Shown here piece by piece: positions 43,737-52,852 of a stretch of DNA of 64,000 nt. Each line of letters starts with the position of its first letter. Positions within the stretch are counted from its first letter, which is position 1. The notes under the pieces were generated by a model, which had not been told where the DNA came from, searched no databases, and worked only from the letters and a program-made list of their open reading frames with translations. Made by a program: the position numbers and the translations under genes. This stretch comes from JAQVIJ01 sp041287365 (GTDB taxonomy: Bacteria; Desulfobacterota; Dissulfuribacteria; Dissulfuribacterales; DYLC01). Location of the stretch: positions 248,001-312,000 of the forward strand of contig JBEULL010000004.1 of the NCBI GenBank assembly GCA_041287365.1, given 5' to 3'.

Positions 43737-44855
43737 TTATATATTGAGTCGCTCTAAAATATATTCCGCTGTGATGGGCAGGCCATCATAACGTAGCACA
43801 TATCTTGAAATATGAAAGCCGGTCTCTCTGCGCAGCAGACGAGCAAATTGGCCTGTGGCATTACCTTCCACTGAAATGACCTCTTTTGCAGCCAAGAGCT
43901 TATTTAGAAACTGTGCTTCATTTAGAGGCCATACCTGCGAAAAATGGAGATTTGCCACGGCCTTGTTTCGTTCTCTCAATAAATTTCCTGCCATTAGTGC
44001 AGGGCCATAGGTGGAGCCCCAGCTAACTAATAGATATTCTGGCCCTTCTTCTCCCACATAGATAGGCGGTACAATCTCTTGTAAGAGCACATGCAGCTTG
44101 GCAAGCCGCTTTTCCACCATCTTTTTGCGCATAGTTAAATTCTCGGTGATATGGCCGTCTTCGGTGTGTTCGTCGCTGTCGGCTACTACGAGTTGGTCCG
44201 TAACCCCAGGAAGTAATCTTGGCGAAATACCGTTATTAGTGAGCTGGTAACGCATATACGGGATGGATATGCCTTTCAGAGTGGTGTTTCCTCCCTGCAC
44301 GTGCTTGAGGTTTGATAGGTCAAAGGGTTCCACCGCTCGATAAGAATCTGCAAGAAATTGGTCTGTCATCACGAAAACTGGCCCCTGGCTGGCCTCGGCC
44401 AGATGGAATGCCTTATAAGTGAGGTAAAAACACTCCTCCGGTGTTCCAGGTGTCATAATTGCCCTGGGAAATTCTCCATGACCGGCGTGTAAAATGAACT
44501 CCAAATCAGCCTGTTCTGTGCGAGTGGGAAGGCCTGTAGCAGGTCCAGGTCTCTGGGCAACCACGATCACAATGGGGGTTTCGGTCATTCCTGCCAGGCT
44601 CACCCCCTCGGTCATGAGGGCAAATCCGCCGCCTGATGTGGCCACCATGCTTGGCGCTCCAGTAAAGGATGCGCCGATGGCCATGTTGATGGCTGAGATC
44701 TCGTCTTCGGTCTGTTCCACTATCAGCCCCATGTCTTTGGCATGAGATGCCAGAAACAGGGGGATGGAGGTGGCAGGCGTCATGGGATAGAAGGCACAGA
44801 ATTTCATGCCAGCGGCCATGGCACCCAGAGCGATGGCCTGATTGCCGTTCAGCAT
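43737..44855 (-). CDS. korA: 2-oxoacid:ferredoxin oxidoreductase alpha subunit
   Basis: 372-residue alpha subunit with a pyrimidine-binding domain (FYPMTPATSIPLFLASHAKD, VEQTEDEISAINMAIGASFTG, SGGGFALMTEGVSLAGM). It has the PRAIMTPGTPEECFYLTYKAFHLAE stretch and the C-terminal transketolase-like domain VSWGSTYGPALMAGNLLRE. It overlaps korC by 7 bp. The gamma and alpha parts are separate genes here, unlike fused KorA versions. Confidence 0.92.
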   Translation of the reverse strand: MLNGNQAIALGAMAAGMKFCAFYPMTPATSIPLFLASHAKDMGLIVEQTEDEISAINMAIGASFTGAPSMVATSGGGFALMTEGVSLAGMTETPIVIVVAQRPGPATGLPTRTEQADLEFILHAGHGEFPRAIMTPGTPEECFYLTYKAFHLAEASQGPVFVMTDQFLADSYRAVEPFDLSNLKHVQGGNTTLKGISIPYMRYQLTNNGISPRLLPGVTDQLVVADSDEHTEDGHITENLTMRKKMVEKRLAKLHVLLQEIVPPIYVGEEGPEYLLVSWGSTYGPALMAGNLLRERNKAVANLHFSQVWPLNEAQFLNKLLAAKEVISVEGNATGQFARLLRRETGFHISRYVLRYDGLPITAEYILERLNI

Positions 44856-45418
44856 GAGACGATTTGCAGCGCTACCTCGAGGGATTGTGAGTGGTTTTTT
44901 GAGAGATATGGCATCCTTTGCCCAGTTTCTGGTTCGCTTGAAGGTATCGAATTTTCCTGTAAAAGATCGGCGTGTTTTTTGCCGAACTGTTCTTCGAAGA
45001 GCTGAATGAAGATAGCGTCGTTGAGTTTGAGCAGTTCTGCAAGGGCACTCAGGGCAATGGTGTTTTCCATGAGGGGCCTGCCCAATTCCTGAAATGGGAC
45101 AGGGATGGTCTGGGGATGTATGGGGTTATCCTGCTTTCTGCATATGGCTACGCCTCTTGGTGTCAGGCGACTGCCATAGAGGTTAATGGTGTCAGCATTG
45201 AGGGCAACCAGGATATCGATGGAATGAACAGGAGAAAGAAGAGGTTGTTCACTGGTTAAGATGGTGAAGGTGTTGTTGCCGCCACGGATACGGGACTGAT
45301 AATCCTGAGTTACCAGGATGAAGAGCCCTGTTCTGATGAGTGCCTTGCACAGCATTTCTCCAATGGTGACAATGCCCTGGCCTGCCTCGCCTCCGATACA
45401 GATGTTTAATGGTTGCAT
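44849..45418 (-). CDS. korC: 2-oxoacid:ferredoxin oxidoreductase gamma subunit
   Basis: 189-residue gamma subunit. It starts with NICIGGEAGQGIVTIGEMLC and has QDYQSRIRGGNNTFTILTSEQP, both characteristic of Por/Kor gamma subunits (CoA binding side). First gene of a minus-strand run korC-korA-tpx-korB-psiE. No promoter is obvious; the upstream 16 bp adjoin a broken cupin gene. Confidence 0.9.
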   Translation of the reverse strand: MQPLNICIGGEAGQGIVTIGEMLCKALIRTGLFILVTQDYQSRIRGGNNTFTILTSEQPLLSPVHSIDILVALNADTINLYGSRLTPRGVAICRKQDNPIHPQTIPVPFQELGRPLMENTIALSALAELLKLNDAIFIQLFEEQFGKKHADLLQENSIPSSEPETGQRMPYLSKNHSQSLEVALQIVSC

Positions 45419-45433
45419 GATTTCAATCTCTCT

Positions 45434-45900
45434 TCATTTTTTGAGGGTTATGGGCGTGTCAACAATGCCCGCATAAAATACGATGAGCTCGGCTGGTTCA
45501 TTGCCTTCATTTTTGTCATAATGTCATTTATCTACAACTTCGATGATGGAATCGCCGGTTTTTAGATTGAGTATCTCATTTTTTCAGTGATGACGGTTAA
45601 TTCTTCGCGCAGCAACACCCCTGCATTGATTATGGGGTGTTTATGCATCTGTAATTGAACGCCTGGTTGAATTTTGATTTTCAGAATGGTTATCTCAGGA
45701 ACGCCTGATGAATAGGTAGGTAGTTTGGCGCCATTCCAGCTTGAGTTTGTTTTTGCCAATACATCTATCAGGACGCCGTTTTGCTCTTCCGCTCGGGCTG
45801 TGTTTGCCATTAGTATAAGCAACAATATGATGAGCCTGTTTTTTTTATCACATTCATATATTGACTCCATTGCTCGGCGATTGATGTGCGATGTTGTCAC
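45434..45900 (-). pseudogene. Cupin-domain protein broken by a frameshift and a stop
   Basis: The open part (45562-45900) has a signal-like segment (LIILLLILMANTARA) and cupin motif PGVQLQMHKHPIINAGVLL, then ends early at TEKMRYSI. Shifting frame inside the A-run at this point restores NLKTGDSIIEVVDK, a TGA, then HYDKNEGNEPAELIVFYAG. Intact family members have Trp at the TGA position. So one base deletion plus TGG to TGA have inactivated it. Precedes korC on the same strand. Confidence 0.8.
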
Positions 45901-46103
45901 GGATTAAATGTCTTGGATTTTATGAGCGCTTTTATGTCGCATTTTTTATTGTTTATTTTTAATTTAAACTCGTAGCCATGGATGTGCAAGTTATGCAATG
46001 GCAGGTTTCTGTAAAATGACGGAGTGCAATTCAAGAGATTTTGTGTTAAAGAATTCTCATTCAGATATTGCAATTAAATGGTATAAACTGGAGGAAATTG
46101 AGG

Positions 46104-46475
46104 ATGCCCATGCGTGCCAAGGAAAACAGGCGATACAGGCGGATATACTTTGATCCAGCGGATTGGATGATGGCCACATTTGAACCCTTGAAATCGGGTG
46201 AGCCGCCGTTTCATGGACGGCTTATGAATATTTCTATAAACGGTCTGGCCTTTCAGCTGGTGGGCAATATCCAACTGCATGTCGGAGATATATTGATGCT
46301 TACACATCTGGAAGGCAGATTGCCGATCACTTTCAGCGGCAGATTGCAATTACAGGTCAAGTGGATTATGGCCAATGCCTTTTTCGAACACCCTGCTATC
46401 GGCTGCGAATTTATCAATCCGCCTTGCGAGTTTACAGATAGACTGGGTAATTTTATCTATAATGAGGTTAAGTGA
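46104..46475 (+). CDS. PilZ domain protein
   Basis: 123-residue PilZ protein. N-terminal RAKENRRYRRIYFDPADW has the RxxxR-type basic stretch and LMNISINGLAFQL matches the (D/N)xSxxG motif for cyclic di-GMP binding. It has no other domain. GGAGGAAATTGAGG precedes ATG 46104. The adjacent DUF4388 gene begins right after the stop, so they are probably co-translated and act in one signalling pathway. Confidence 0.82.
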   Translation: MPMRAKENRRYRRIYFDPADWMMATFEPLKSGEPPFHGRLMNISINGLAFQLVGNIQLHVGDILMLTHLEGRLPITFSGRLQLQVKWIMANAFFEHPAIGCEFINPPCEFTDRLGNFIYNEVK

Positions 46476-46480
46476 CAGGC

Positions 46481-47521
46481 ATGGATACTATCCTTTTCAT
46501 TATAGAAAACGATACGCAATGTTTGAATGAATTTGATAAAATAAAAACATTATATGATAATTATCGAGTAGTCTCAGTTGTCAGACATGAGAATGTTATA
46601 GATGAGATATCCCAGCAGGATGCCAAGATTATAATAGTATGTATTCCGGACATAAAGACCTATGATTTCAATTTTATTCTCAAACTCACGGAAAGCAAAT
46701 CGGACATACCTGTCATAGCGGTCACCGATACAGACATGCCTGTGACCACACTGGCTGAACGGTATGATTGTTTTCGTTTTCTATCTACCCCAGACCTATT
46801 GGAAAATGCCATTTCAGAGGCCATCGAGGCCACTCAAAAAGGCTATATTTCCGGAGTATCGCTACAGATCGCCTTGCAGATGATAGAGTTGGAGTCCAAG
46901 ACCTGCCTCATTACCGTCAAGTCAGAGAATGGAACCGGCATACTGTTTTTCAAGAACGGCGAGCTGTTCGACGCAAAATTAGGCCAGTTATCAGGTAAGG
47001 AAGCCGCTCTGGAGATAGTATCTTGGGGCAATGCCTTTCTGGAATTTCAAAATTTCTGCCCCAAAAAGCAAAAAAATATCGATACCCCTTTGACCTTTTT
47101 GCTGCTGGAGGCATCCCGTCAAAAAGATGAAGAGATGGAATTGCCGAAAGAGCCTAATGGGGAGGAACTGGAATCACCGTATGAAGCGGCAGAGTCAGAA
47201 GGCAGACTGGTTCAGGATGCCTCATCTACGGAATTGTCGAGTGTGGATGCCATGGATTTTGATCGCAGGAGCACCTCGCTTTCTTATGAAGATATCATGG
47301 TAGGGCCGTTCGCTTCACAATTAAACGAGATTCAAAAGGCATTCGTACGTGCTATCGGCCCCATTGCCAAGAATATTTTCAAACGTCATGTGGAAGAGTG
47401 GGCGCGTGACAATGCACTTATGGTGGAAAATTTGACACATCTGACAGATATGTTGTGTACGGAGTTGGATGAAGAAGAATTGATAGTGGATTTCAGAAAG
47501 GCTGTCAAAAAGATTTTGTGA
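46481..47521 (+). CDS. DUF4388 (PATAN) protein with receiver-like N-terminus
   Basis: 346 residues. Residues 1-110 resemble a response-regulator receiver fold (ILFIIENDTQCL, KIIIVCIPDIKTYDF, DIPVIAVTDTDMP) but lack the usual acidic pocket. Residues ~115-215 are a DUF4388/PATAN domain (GVSLQIALQMIELESKTC, TGILFFKNGELFDAKLG, GKEAALEIVSW). The C-terminal ~100 residues are helical with acidic linker. An alternative GTG start is at 46472. It is coupled to the PilZ gene. Likely a cyclic-di-GMP or surface-behaviour signalling protein. Confidence 0.75.
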   Translation: MDTILFIIENDTQCLNEFDKIKTLYDNYRVVSVVRHENVIDEISQQDAKIIIVCIPDIKTYDFNFILKLTESKSDIPVIAVTDTDMPVTTLAERYDCFRFLSTPDLLENAISEAIEATQKGYISGVSLQIALQMIELESKTCLITVKSENGTGILFFKNGELFDAKLGQLSGKEAALEIVSWGNAFLEFQNFCPKKQKNIDTPLTFLLLEASRQKDEEMELPKEPNGEELESPYEAAESEGRLVQDASSTELSSVDAMDFDRRSTSLSYEDIMVGPFASQLNEIQKAFVRAIGPIAKNIFKRHVEEWARDNALMVENLTHLTDMLCTELDEEELIVDFRKAVKKIL

Positions 47522-47552
47522 CACGTATAGAACAAACAAAAAGGTAGTTGTC

Positions 47553-47598
47553 CACAAAAAAGAGGATGTCCTGTTGCATGGACATCCTCTTTTTTGTG
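47553..47598. terminator. Bidirectional terminator between DUF4388 and DUF3373 genes
   Basis: A perfect 19-bp stem: arm from 47553 (CACAAAAAAGAGGATGTCC) to 47571, loop of 8 nt, arm 47580-47598 with a T-rich 3' side. Runs of A and T at the two ends allow termination from both directions between convergent genes. Confidence 0.92.
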
Positions 47599-47614
47599 AT
47601 ACGTGGCATTGACA

Positions 47615-49075
47615 TTAAAATTTGCAGTCCAACAACATGTAAACATCCTGCAATGTTTCATCGCTCTTTTGCGGGCTGCCTACATGAATACCGCTGAATG
47701 TATAATTATAATCTATGTATGTATATCCAAATCTTGCGAATAGGTTCTTGTTGAACGGCTGAATGTAGTAGAAGTCATATACATTACCTCGTGTGGCCAA
47801 TTTATTGTAGAACTCTATGCTCGATTGAGTGAATGAGAACCAGTCCTTGCTGCCGTGATTGTACTCGAATCCTAGTTTGGGGTTGTTCAACATTTCAAAC
47901 GGCATCGTATATACCAGGCCGGCGTACAAAGCCCAGCCTGTCTTGGAATCCCGACCGTCGTTGGAGAGCAGTCCACCCCTGAACAGCGGCTGACCATTGA
48001 AGGTTATCAAAGCGGTTTTGCCGTTTGGATGACTGACATCCATGCCAAAGGACAGAAATGCATCAAAACCGGATTTCATTATGTCCTGTGCCTGCACGTG
48101 GGCGCCGAAGATGTCCATATCTCCGAGATTGACGCTTGCATTCATGGGCATGTCAACCATATCCCATGCACGTACATAGCTGAAAACCATCAGGCTGTTG
48201 GAAAGAGATGGTACCTGGCTTTCAAAAAACACGCCCAATAGATTTGTATCCTTTAAGCCCCAGCCGGAATCCCTGTAATTGGCGAAATCGTCGTCATCTT
48301 GATAACCCTTGCCATAAGCAAATCGAAGGCCGGAGTCTTTCCATCCGATATAACGCTCAAGACCGACAGTTGCTACTATACCGTCCGCTTCGCCGTCAAA
48401 AAGAAGTGATGGATATGTGGACTGACGAGGACGATTTTCTCGGAATTCAACAGGAGGTCCTTCGGTGGATGGCTGGCGCCCGAAGGTGATGGCCAGAGGT
48501 ACCGGCATGTTGGGCACTGTCCAGTCCACATAGGCGCGTTCGAAATTTACGTTTGTAGAAGAGGCGGCATGACCGCGATTGAAGTCGGTGTAGAAAAAGG
48601 GGTTGTCGCTGTCGGCCCAGTTCTTGGTGACCGCAAGACGGCCATGGAATAGGAGTTCCTTAGAGATTTCAGCATCCATGTTGATTCTGAAGCGGCTGCT
48701 CCAGTGATTGTCGTTGTGATCCCGTGTCTCTCCAAGAGGAGTCATATAGTTTTTATCATAAAAGTTGTCCACCCTTGTGCGAATTTCTGCGCCCAGATTG
48801 AGACGGTCTTTAAGGGTTTTGGTTTCAACTCGATCCATGGCATCGTATAGATCGTCTATCTGTTTTTTGACAGTCCCTGAAGCGGCTGCCTCCTTCGGCT
48901 TGCTTTCCAACTGTTCTACCCTTTTTTGCAGAGTATCGAGACGTTCGATAATCGCTTTATATGTATCCGCAGGTATGGTTACGGTCTGCTCTGCCGTTGC
49001 CACCGATGGAATGATCGCCGAACCAATCCCAAACACGGATGCCAATCCCAAAACTGATACCGTCAAACGGTTCAT
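47615..49075 (-). CDS. DUF3373 family outer-membrane porin-like protein
   Basis: 486 residues. N-terminal signal peptide (MNRLTVSVLGLASVFGIGSA) precedes a coiled-coil (TYKAIIERLDTLQKRVEQLES) and a long beta-barrel-like region rich in aromatic alternation. GFDAFLSFGMDVSHPNGK and the terminal NLFARFGYTYIDYNYTF strand fit DUF3373, a deltaproteobacterial and Campylobacterota porin-like family. The final Phe suits Bam-dependent insertion. The substrate is unknown. It shares its strand with a cytochrome gene 112 bp upstream. Confidence 0.85.
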   Translation of the reverse strand: MNRLTVSVLGLASVFGIGSAIIPSVATAEQTVTIPADTYKAIIERLDTLQKRVEQLESKPKEAAASGTVKKQIDDLYDAMDRVETKTLKDRLNLGAEIRTRVDNFYDKNYMTPLGETRDHNDNHWSSRFRINMDAEISKELLFHGRLAVTKNWADSDNPFFYTDFNRGHAASSTNVNFERAYVDWTVPNMPVPLAITFGRQPSTEGPPVEFRENRPRQSTYPSLLFDGEADGIVATVGLERYIGWKDSGLRFAYGKGYQDDDDFANYRDSGWGLKDTNLLGVFFESQVPSLSNSLMVFSYVRAWDMVDMPMNASVNLGDMDIFGAHVQAQDIMKSGFDAFLSFGMDVSHPNGKTALITFNGQPLFRGGLLSNDGRDSKTGWALYAGLVYTMPFEMLNNPKLGFEYNHGSKDWFSFTQSSIEFYNKLATRGNVYDFYYIQPFNKNLFARFGYTYIDYNYTFSGIHVGSPQKSDETLQDVYMLLDCKF

Positions 49076-49187
49076 AACTACCCTCCTTAATATGACAAAT
49101 TCTTATAAACAATAATAAAACTGAAAAACCAACAGACTCAACATATATATCTTGTGCCGCCTAATGATATTCTTTAGACCGCTTATA

Positions 49188-49493
49188 TTATTTAGGTATG
49201 ATAGCTGCGGCAGGCTGTTCACTGTCAGCTGCATGCGATACCAGGAAATCTACGATTTTTGCCATGTCCTGTGGTGAAATGTTTGAGATATCCACAGGAT
49301 GTCGTGATCTCTCGAAGTATTTTTTCCATACAGCTCCAGCCTTTTCTCCAGGGTTGATTACGGCAGCGGAACCGTCTTTTTTGTGACAACTGCCACACTT
49401 GGACAGGAATAAATCCTGATCACCGGCGGCCATTACATCCATGCCGGCCATCAGAAAGGCACTCGCCATGAGACTGACCATGAATTTTCGCAT
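49188..49493 (-). CDS. Small periplasmic mono-haem cytochrome c
   Basis: 101 residues. Signal peptide MRKFMVSLMASAFLMAGMDVMAA precedes one CxxCH motif (SKCGSCHKKDG). The C-terminal helix DMAKIVDFLVSH with a Met in DISNISPQDMAKI may provide the distal ligand. GGAGGTGTGTCG precedes ATG 49493. Followed on the same strand by the DUF3373 porin. Likely an electron shuttle in the periplasm. Confidence 0.88.
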   Translation of the reverse strand: MRKFMVSLMASAFLMAGMDVMAAGDQDLFLSKCGSCHKKDGSAAVINPGEKAGAVWKKYFERSRHPVDISNISPQDMAKIVDFLVSHAADSEQPAAAIIPK

Positions 49494-49803
49494 TCGACAC
49501 ACCTCCACCCCGTTGTTCTTTGTTATTCTTGCAGTATATAAGGAAATCAAAAAATACGCCGGGCAAGACAGCCAGACAATATAACAGGTTTAATAATGTT
49601 GTCCCGTCCGGTGCCGACGATATCTTTTTGATTTAATAATATAGGAAAAAAGATTGTGCAATAGATAATTATCTGTAAGGCCGTGATAATTTATTCATAT
49701 AAGGCTGGCTGTTGGCACCAGTCTGTTTTACTGCGACATCCTATTGTCTTTTTGTGTTTTTTTGTTTTATTATAAAAAACAATTTTCATAAGGGGAGACC
49801 TGT

Positions 49804-50676
49804 ATGGGAATCGGCAAACGTTTCGGTATACTTTTGGGGGCGATCAGTTTTTTGGTTTTGACAGTCATAAGCATTGCCACGTATTGGATGAGTATCAACA
49901 ATGCCAAAATGGCAGCCGAGGAGAAAGGCGAATTGATATTTCTGTACCAGCTCGCATCCCTTGACTATTTTATGCAGAAGCAGATACCTCTTGCCATGGA
50001 ACTATTGGAAAAGGATCGTTTTTATCCTGAACTCATGTCAGGTTTTGCTGCATCACGCTGGATACATGAAAATTTCAAGGCATATATGCCCGCTTATGAA
50101 ATAAAATATGCCAGCCTGAACCCATTGCGCAAGGAAAATGCAGCCAATCCGGAAGAAGCTCGTATCATTCAGGAGTTCAAGGCGCAATCCGAACTGAAAC
50201 AACAGAAGGGTTTCATGGAATCGAAGAATAAAGGCCGTCTTTATTTTTTGGCGAGGCCTATTCCGGTGAAGGCCGATTGTCTTAAATGCCATGGCTCTCC
50301 CGTGGATGCCCCCAAGGATCAAGTTGCAATATACGGTTCGACTCATGGCTATAATTGGAAGAAGGATGATGTGCTGTCGATGTTTATAGTCTATATTCCG
50401 TTTGAACAGGTCTTGATCGATGCCAGGTACAACGCCTTCAAGATATTCGGTCTCGGCGCAGCCATTTTACTGGTGGCCATTCTGATTATCAGTTTAACAT
50501 TGAACAAGACCATCATAAGGCCCATAGTAGATCTGAGCAAGCGGGCTGAGGAAATAAGTATGGGTGAAAAACTGGACGAAAAGATAGTATATCCAGGCAA
50601 AGATGAGATATCTGAGCTGGCGAAATCCATAAATAGATTGAGAATCAGTATAAATAAAATGCAGAAGATGTTATAG
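49804..50676 (+). CDS. Membrane haem sensor protein (DUF3365/Tll0287-like domain plus HAMP, no output domain)
   Basis: 290 residues. N-terminal membrane helix (ILLGAISFLVLTVISIATYWM) is followed by a periplasmic Tll0287-like domain with haem motif CLKCHGSPVDAPKDQVA, a second helix (IFGLGAAILLVAILIISLTLN) and a HAMP segment (RPIVDLSKRAEEISMGEK to LAKSINRLRISIN). It stops after the HAMP, without kinase or methyl-accepting domain. It may signal through a partner. Followed after 8 bp by a TPR gene. Confidence 0.85.
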   Translation: MGIGKRFGILLGAISFLVLTVISIATYWMSINNAKMAAEEKGELIFLYQLASLDYFMQKQIPLAMELLEKDRFYPELMSGFAASRWIHENFKAYMPAYEIKYASLNPLRKENAANPEEARIIQEFKAQSELKQQKGFMESKNKGRLYFLARPIPVKADCLKCHGSPVDAPKDQVAIYGSTHGYNWKKDDVLSMFIVYIPFEQVLIDARYNAFKIFGLGAAILLVAILIISLTLNKTIIRPIVDLSKRAEEISMGEKLDEKIVYPGKDEISELAKSINRLRISINKMQKML

Positions 50677-50684
50677 GAGGAAGC

Positions 50685-51371
50685 ATGTTAAGAAAAATAA
50701 TTCTTATAGTTTATACATTTTTAGTTGTCATTTATATAACAACTCCAGACGTTATTGCTGCTGAATGTAAAGCTGTTATCAGTCAGGCTGAATCGGTAAG
50801 TTCATTACTGGAGAAAAATAAAATTCTGGAAAATGCAAGCGGACAGTGTGCTCAGGATCCTGAATGGAATTATGTTTATGCCTATTCCCTTGAACGATTG
50901 AGAAAGTATGTGGATGCTGCTAATCATTATAAAAAAGCCATATCAATAGATAGCAAAAATTACAAATATTATGTGGGGCTTGGAGATGTTTTGAAAAATA
51001 CAGGCAATTATGCCGATGCAGTTGATGCATATAAAAATGCCATGCGATTAAATCCAAATGATCAGAGATTGGTCAAAGAATTGGAAACATTGACGCCGAT
51101 GATACCAAAAAAAGAAGTATTTCCAGCGAAAATGCCTGAATCACAGGAGATAAAATCTAAAGAACCACCGGCACCAAAAGAGATTGAAAAACCAATAGAG
51201 AATATTGTAATAAGTTTTCAGCAGCCATATGAGAAACAAATTTGTTCATTGAATGCTAATGATATAGAAAAACAAAAGAACTTATTAAGTATGATAGAGA
51301 AATATGCCAATGAAATGAAGCAAAAAAACAGTATGGATATGAGCTATTTTACGCCATCAGGCAGTAAATAG
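50685..51371 (+). CDS. TPR-repeat exported protein
   Basis: 228 residues. N-terminal hydrophobic segment (KIILIVYTFLVVIYITTPDVIA) is a signal or anchor. Two TPR units, WNYVYAYSLERLRKYVDAAN and YYVGLGDVLKNTGNYADAVD, are followed by a Lys/Pro/Glu linker and a charged helical tail. AGGAGGAAGC precedes the start. It is AT richer than its neighbours. Likely a scaffold in the operon with the haem sensor and the MORN protein. Confidence 0.78.
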   Translation: MLRKIILIVYTFLVVIYITTPDVIAAECKAVISQAESVSSLLEKNKILENASGQCAQDPEWNYVYAYSLERLRKYVDAANHYKKAISIDSKNYKYYVGLGDVLKNTGNYADAVDAYKNAMRLNPNDQRLVKELETLTPMIPKKEVFPAKMPESQEIKSKEPPAPKEIEKPIENIVISFQQPYEKQICSLNANDIEKQKNLLSMIEKYANEMKQKNSMDMSYFTPSGSK

Positions 51372-51391
51372 CAGGATGAAAGGAGAAAGAC

Positions 51392-52669
51392 ATGCTCAAT
51401 AAAATGACTATTTGTTTAAGCATATTGATAGTATTGAATATATATATGGCGAATGAAATTTTTGCAGATTGTGTTCAAGGAAATTGTATGGATGGTTACG
51501 GTGTCTTTGAATACAGCAACAGCAAGTATCTAGGGGAGTGGAAGGATGGCAAGCGTGATGGGAAGGGTAAGAGAATCTATAATGACGGTTCATATTATGA
51601 AGGTGAATGGGTCAACGGCAGGGAGGATGGTTTCGGTATTTCAGTGGACGCTAACGGCGAAAAATATGAGGGGCAGTGGAAAAGGGGTAGCCGGAATGGA
51701 AACGGCTATCTGACATTGCAGGATGGTTCCAGGCATGCAGTGACCTATGAAAACGATGTGCTTGTCACAGAGGGTGTCAAGGCCATGGCAGGTGTAAAGG
51801 CATCCGGTGTCAGGCCAGCCTCGTCTGAAAAGGCATTGGTGCAGCAGAGTTATGCCGATGGCGGCTCATATTCAGGTGAGATGGCTGATGGTCTTTATCA
51901 CGGGAAAGGCGTTCGAATTTTTGCCGATGGGGCGCGTTATGACGGCTACTGGGAACGGGGATTTCCATCAGGCAAGGGCATCATGACCTATCCTGATGGA
52001 ACGGTGTATGATGGCGACTGGAAAAAAGGTGTGAAAAACGGTAGAGGGGCCTTTGTAACGGCTGACAAGACGAGATACGAGGGTGAGTTTGCCGACGGCC
52101 TTCCAAATGGTCAGGGACATTTCAAATATGCGGATGGAACCAGTTATCAGGGCGATGTTGAAAATGGTATTCCTCATGGTGAGGGCAAGCAGGTGTATTT
52201 GAACGGTGATATATATCAAGGTCATTGGGAACATGGTAAAAAAACCGGCCAGGGTGTCTATGTCACAGCGGCTGGAATCCGCTATGAAGGTAAGTGGTTG
52301 GACGATTTGCCGGCAGGAGAGGGCGTTTTGGAGTGTGGAAACGGTATAAAGGTCTCCGGCCCCATAAAAAAGAATGAATTCGCTGGCGAGGTAGTGGTTA
52401 CATATCCCGATGGCGACAGGTACTCCGGCAATATAAAAAATGGTCTAAGAAGCGGAAACGGCACATATCTTTTCAAGAACGGGCATAAATATTCGGGCGA
52501 ATGGTCGGAAAACAGATTTGCTGGTGAAGGTGTGTATGTCTTTTCGGATGTCAGTAAGTTTATGGGTAAATTCAAAAATAATGTTGCGGAAGGCGACGGC
52601 ATTTATATAGATGCAAGCGGTAAGAAATATGTGGGCAGGTGGCATCAAAATCACCTGGTGAGCAGATAG
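51392..52669 (+). CDS. MORN-repeat exported protein
   Basis: 425 residues. Signal peptide MLNKMTICLSILIVLNIYMANEIFA is followed by more than a dozen MORN repeats of the type YxGxWxxGxxxGxG, e.g. YLGEWKDGKRDGKGKRIY and YQGHWEHGKKTGQGVYV. They form an extended beta-strand ladder. It has a short non-MORN insert around residues 120-150. AAAGGAGAAAGAC precedes ATG. Third gene after the haem sensor and TPR genes, with 20-bp spacing. The ligand is not evident. Confidence 0.88.
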   Translation: MLNKMTICLSILIVLNIYMANEIFADCVQGNCMDGYGVFEYSNSKYLGEWKDGKRDGKGKRIYNDGSYYEGEWVNGREDGFGISVDANGEKYEGQWKRGSRNGNGYLTLQDGSRHAVTYENDVLVTEGVKAMAGVKASGVRPASSEKALVQQSYADGGSYSGEMADGLYHGKGVRIFADGARYDGYWERGFPSGKGIMTYPDGTVYDGDWKKGVKNGRGAFVTADKTRYEGEFADGLPNGQGHFKYADGTSYQGDVENGIPHGEGKQVYLNGDIYQGHWEHGKKTGQGVYVTAAGIRYEGKWLDDLPAGEGVLECGNGIKVSGPIKKNEFAGEVVVTYPDGDRYSGNIKNGLRSGNGTYLFKNGHKYSGEWSENRFAGEGVYVFSDVSKFMGKFKNNVAEGDGIYIDASGKKYVGRWHQNHLVSR

Positions 52670-52852
52670 GGCAGTGGCCTTGCAGGTTATCCGCTGAGTG
52701 TTGTTGTATATCAGGTCGCATATCAGGGTTTGACAGCCTGCCGTGGTATCCTGTAATTTGGAACGAAAAATTCCGATGCGGCGTGCGGCTATCAGATTTG
52801 ACATCTTTTCATAGCGGTGTCGGTCAATTCTTTAAATTAGGCGGTTCAATCC

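Noticed and set aside
45496..45498. TGA in the cupin gene as selenocysteine or Trp recoding
   Set aside because: The same gene also has a frameshift, and the expected residue is Trp; normal decay explains both. The coordinate is approximate.
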